A stretch of 6,338 nt of DNA from an uncultured Verrucomicrobiales bacterium (lineage in GTDB: Bacteria > Verrucomicrobiota > Verrucomicrobiia > Verrucomicrobiales > Akkermansiaceae): NCBI GenBank assembly GCA_937893015.1, contig CALBJX010000023.1, positions 1 through 6,338 of the forward strand, given 5' to 3'. Shown here piece after piece: positions 4,785 to 6,338 of the stretch (position 1 is its first letter; every line of letters begins with the position of its first letter). The translations under genes and the position numbers were made by a program. The notes under the pieces were generated by a model that saw only the letters and a list, made by a program, of their open reading frames with translations, was not told the origin of the DNA and ran no database searches.

Positions 4785-6188
4785 TCAAAAAACCTCGCGG
4801 GGGTCAGAGACACGTCCCGTTACGGCCGCGGCAGCCGCCATCAGCGGGCTCATGAGCAGCGTGCGTCCCGTCGGGCTGCCTTGGCGGCCTTTGAAGTTGC
4901 GGTTGCTGGTGCTGGCGCAGATTTGGGCACCCACGAGCTTGTCGGGGTTCATGGCAATGCACATGGAGCAGCCCGCCTTGCGCCATTCGAAGCCCGCCGC
5001 GCGGAAGATATCGGCAATGCCCTCTTCCTCGCACATCTGCGCGGTCATCTGGGAGCCGGGCACGGCCAGCGCCTTGATGCCGGGGGCAACATGTTTACCC
5101 TTCAGCAGCGGAGCCACGGCGCGGAAATCCGTGATGTGGCCGTTCGTGCAGGAGCCGATGAAGACCACATCCACGGGTAGGCCCTTGATGGGTTGCCCCG
5201 CCGTGAGCTTCATGTAGTCCAGAGCGGTGGTGTACGCCTTGCGGGACTCCTCGTCCTTGGCATCGGCGGGGGAGGGAATCGTTTCGTTGATGCCGATGTT
5301 CATGTCGGGCGAGATGCCCCACGTCACGGTCGGCTCAATCTCCTCGGCGGGGATGATGACGACGTCATCATACTCCGCATCGGGGTCGGAGGCGAAGGAT
5401 TTCCAGCGGGCGACGGCTTCGTCCCACGCGGCACCCTTGGGTGCATAGGGGCGGCCTTTCAGGTAGGCGAAGGTCGTCTCATCGGGGTTGATGTAGCCGC
5501 AGCGGGCGGCACCTTCGATGGCGAGGTTGCAGAGGGTCAGTCGGCCGTCCATGTCCATGGCCTCGATGGCGGAGCCGCCGAACTCGTAGGCGTAGCCCAG
5601 ACCGCCGTTGGCCCCCAGCTTGCGGATGATGTGCAGCGCAACATCCTTGGCGGTGACACCGGGGCGAAGACTCCCTTCCACGCGCACGTTGCGCACCTTC
5701 AGCGGGCTCATGGCGAGCGTCTGCGTGGCGAGCACGTCGCGCACCTGCGTGGTGCCGATGCCCATGGCAATGGCGCCCACCGCGCCGTGTGTGGCGGTGT
5801 GGGAGTCGCCGCAGACGATGGTCATGCCCGGCTGGGTGATGCCGAGCTCGGGCATCACCATGTGGACGATGCCCTGCTGACCGCTCGGCAGGTCAAAGAG
5901 ACGGATGTTGTTCTCCGCGCAGTTGCGGCGCAGAGCGTCCAGCATGGTGGCGGCGCGGGGATCGGCATAGGGCTCGCTTTGGTCATCCGTGGGGATGATG
6001 TGGTCGGGCGTGGCGAAGAGTCGCTCGGGGTGCAGCACGGGTAGCTTGAGCTCTCGCAGCATGGCGAAGGCCTGCGGGGAGGTCACCTCGTGCAGGTACA
6101 TGGTAGCGATAAACAACTGCGTGCGCCCGTCCGGCAGCGTGCCGATGGTGTGCGCGTCCCATACTTTGCGGTATAATGTTTTGCCCAT
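4785..6188 (-). CDS. leuC: 3-isopropylmalate dehydratase large subunit
   Basis: LeuC is the catalytic [4Fe-4S] aconitase-family subunit that pairs with LeuD to isomerise isopropylmalate in leucine synthesis. The 467-residue product matches the usual length (about 466). The start MGKTLYRKVWDAHTIG and the segment LHEVTSPQAF (32-41) are typical. VCGDSHTATHGAVGA (125-139) is a family signature. The iron-sulfur ligands are Cys347 in GSCTN and Cys407 and Cys410 in GCSMC, followed by the substrate-loop region STSNRNFKGRQG (426-437). All expected ligands are present, so the enzyme looks functional. The frame is open upstream to a TTG at 6233, but that TTG is part of the -35 box and the extra codons span the promoter, so I place the start at ATG 6188. 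The leader appears to be about 7-9 nt with no Shine-Dalgarno motif, which leaves no room for a leucine attenuator or T-box. Confidence 0.97.
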   Translation of the reverse strand: MGKTLYRKVWDAHTIGTLPDGRTQLFIATMYLHEVTSPQAFAMLRELKLPVLHPERLFATPDHIIPTDDQSEPYADPRAATMLDALRRNCAENNIRLFDLPSGQQGIVHMVMPELGITQPGMTIVCGDSHTATHGAVGAIAMGIGTTQVRDVLATQTLAMSPLKVRNVRVEGSLRPGVTAKDVALHIIRKLGANGGLGYAYEFGGSAIEAMDMDGRLTLCNLAIEGAARCGYINPDETTFAYLKGRPYAPKGAAWDEAVARWKSFASDPDAEYDDVVIIPAEEIEPTVTWGISPDMNIGINETIPSPADAKDEESRKAYTTALDYMKLTAGQPIKGLPVDVVFIGSCTNGHITDFRAVAPLLKGKHVAPGIKALAVPGSQMTAQMCEEEGIADIFRAAGFEWRKAGCSMCIAMNPDKLVGAQICASTSNRNFKGRQGSPTGRTLLMSPLMAAAAAVTGRVSDPREVF

Positions 6189-6204
6189 AACGTGTTCAAG
6201 GGGT

Positions 6205-6233
6205 ATTCTACCATCCGCACCCGTGCGCGTCAA
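6205..6233 (-). promoter_or_regulatory. Sigma70-type promoter of leuC
   Basis: On the minus strand a -35 box TTGACG (6233-6228) and a -10 box TAGAAT (6210-6205) are separated by exactly 17 nt, each matching consensus at five of six positions. The -10 box ends 16 nt before the leuC ATG at 6188, giving a very short leader. This is the strongest evidence that the start codon is 6188 rather than further upstream. Confidence 0.8.
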
Positions 6234-6284
6234 GGCAGCGCGGCGTTCACTTGTGTCAGCACACGGAGAAACAGCATCAGCACG

Positions 6285-6301
6285 ACAAATGAGCAGTTTG
6301 T
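6285..6301 (-). promoter_or_regulatory. Inverted repeat ACAAA-N7-TTTGT upstream of leuC
   Basis: Arms of 5 bp (ACAAA at 6285-6289, TTTGT at 6297-6301) flank a 7-nt gap about 50 nt upstream of the leuC -35 box. On the minus strand the same CCCTACAAA...ATTTGTC context appears upstream of the second membrane-protein gene (798-818). It may be shared element sequence rather than an operator. Confidence 0.25.
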
Positions 6302-6338
6302 AGGGATGTACGATTTACGATGTACGATGTACGAAGTC
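6297..6338 (-). repeat. Heptad repeat array, site 6 (CGTACAT type + CCCTACAAA), runs off the window
   Basis: On the plus strand TTTGTAGGG (6297-6305) leads into GATGTAC (6305-6311), GATTTAC (6312-6318), GATGTAC (6319-6325), GATGTAC (6326-6332) and GAAGTC (6333-6338). Read on the minus strand it starts GACTTCGTACATC and ends CCCTACAAA, exactly as site 1 does with fewer units. If the family rule holds, a GC hairpin should lie just beyond the right edge of the window. Confidence 0.75.

Noticed and set aside
5193..6044. Plus-strand open frame of 283 codons opposite leuC
   Set aside because: It is a GC-skew shadow of leuC. The composition is Gly/Ala/Val/His-rich with no recognisable motif.
6189..6204. 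Leucine leader peptide or T-box attenuator for leuC
   Set aside because: The promoter at 6205-6233 leaves a leader of about 10 nt, with no room for a leader peptide, T-box or attenuator stem.

Overview
The window is GC-rich bacterial DNA, apparently chromosomal. It carries a leucine-biosynthesis pair on the minus strand and a small cluster of membrane or envelope genes on the plus strand. No RNA gene, transposase or CRISPR array is visible. The lineage cannot be fixed from sequence alone. GC-rich genes, little Shine-Dalgarno use and a conserved unnamed protein similar to ones I associate with Verrucomicrobiota suggest that phylum, but this is a low-confidence impression.

Plus strand, 1-2000: two tandem paralogous four-helix membrane proteins (111-581 and 854-1300) flank a frameshifted, truncated remnant of a secreted Sel1-repeat protein (578-759). 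A third gene (1358-1987) encodes a membrane-anchored, beta-rich protein with a possible LamG-like fold. All three intact genes have a sigma70-type promoter with an exact 17-nt spacer and a -10 box that ends exactly 6 nt before the ATG. That geometry predicts leaderless mRNAs.

Minus strand, 6233-2017: leuC, leuD, a 374-residue conserved protein of unknown function, then a DeoR-type regulator, all co-directional and converging on the plus-strand cluster at about 2000. LeuC and LeuD form isopropylmalate isomerase. The leuC promoter lies inside the longest open frame, so the true start is the ATG at 6188. The regulator has a good DNA-binding domain but a sensor domain that has lost the usual DeoR sugar-phosphate motifs.

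The most striking non-coding signal is a family of composite intergenic repeats, present in most of the larger gaps (six sites). The fullest form is a pyrimidine-rich tract, a GC hairpin GCGCGGC-N3-GCCGCGC, a short linker, a tandem array of a 7-nt unit (AATTTGT, CGTACAT or GTTGGAA type), and at three sites a terminal CCCTACAAA. The arrays fill the gaps in front of leuD, the 374-aa gene and the regulator, and abut the promoter regions of leuC and both membrane-protein genes. They are open in several frames and produce false N-terminal extensions on the neighbouring genes.
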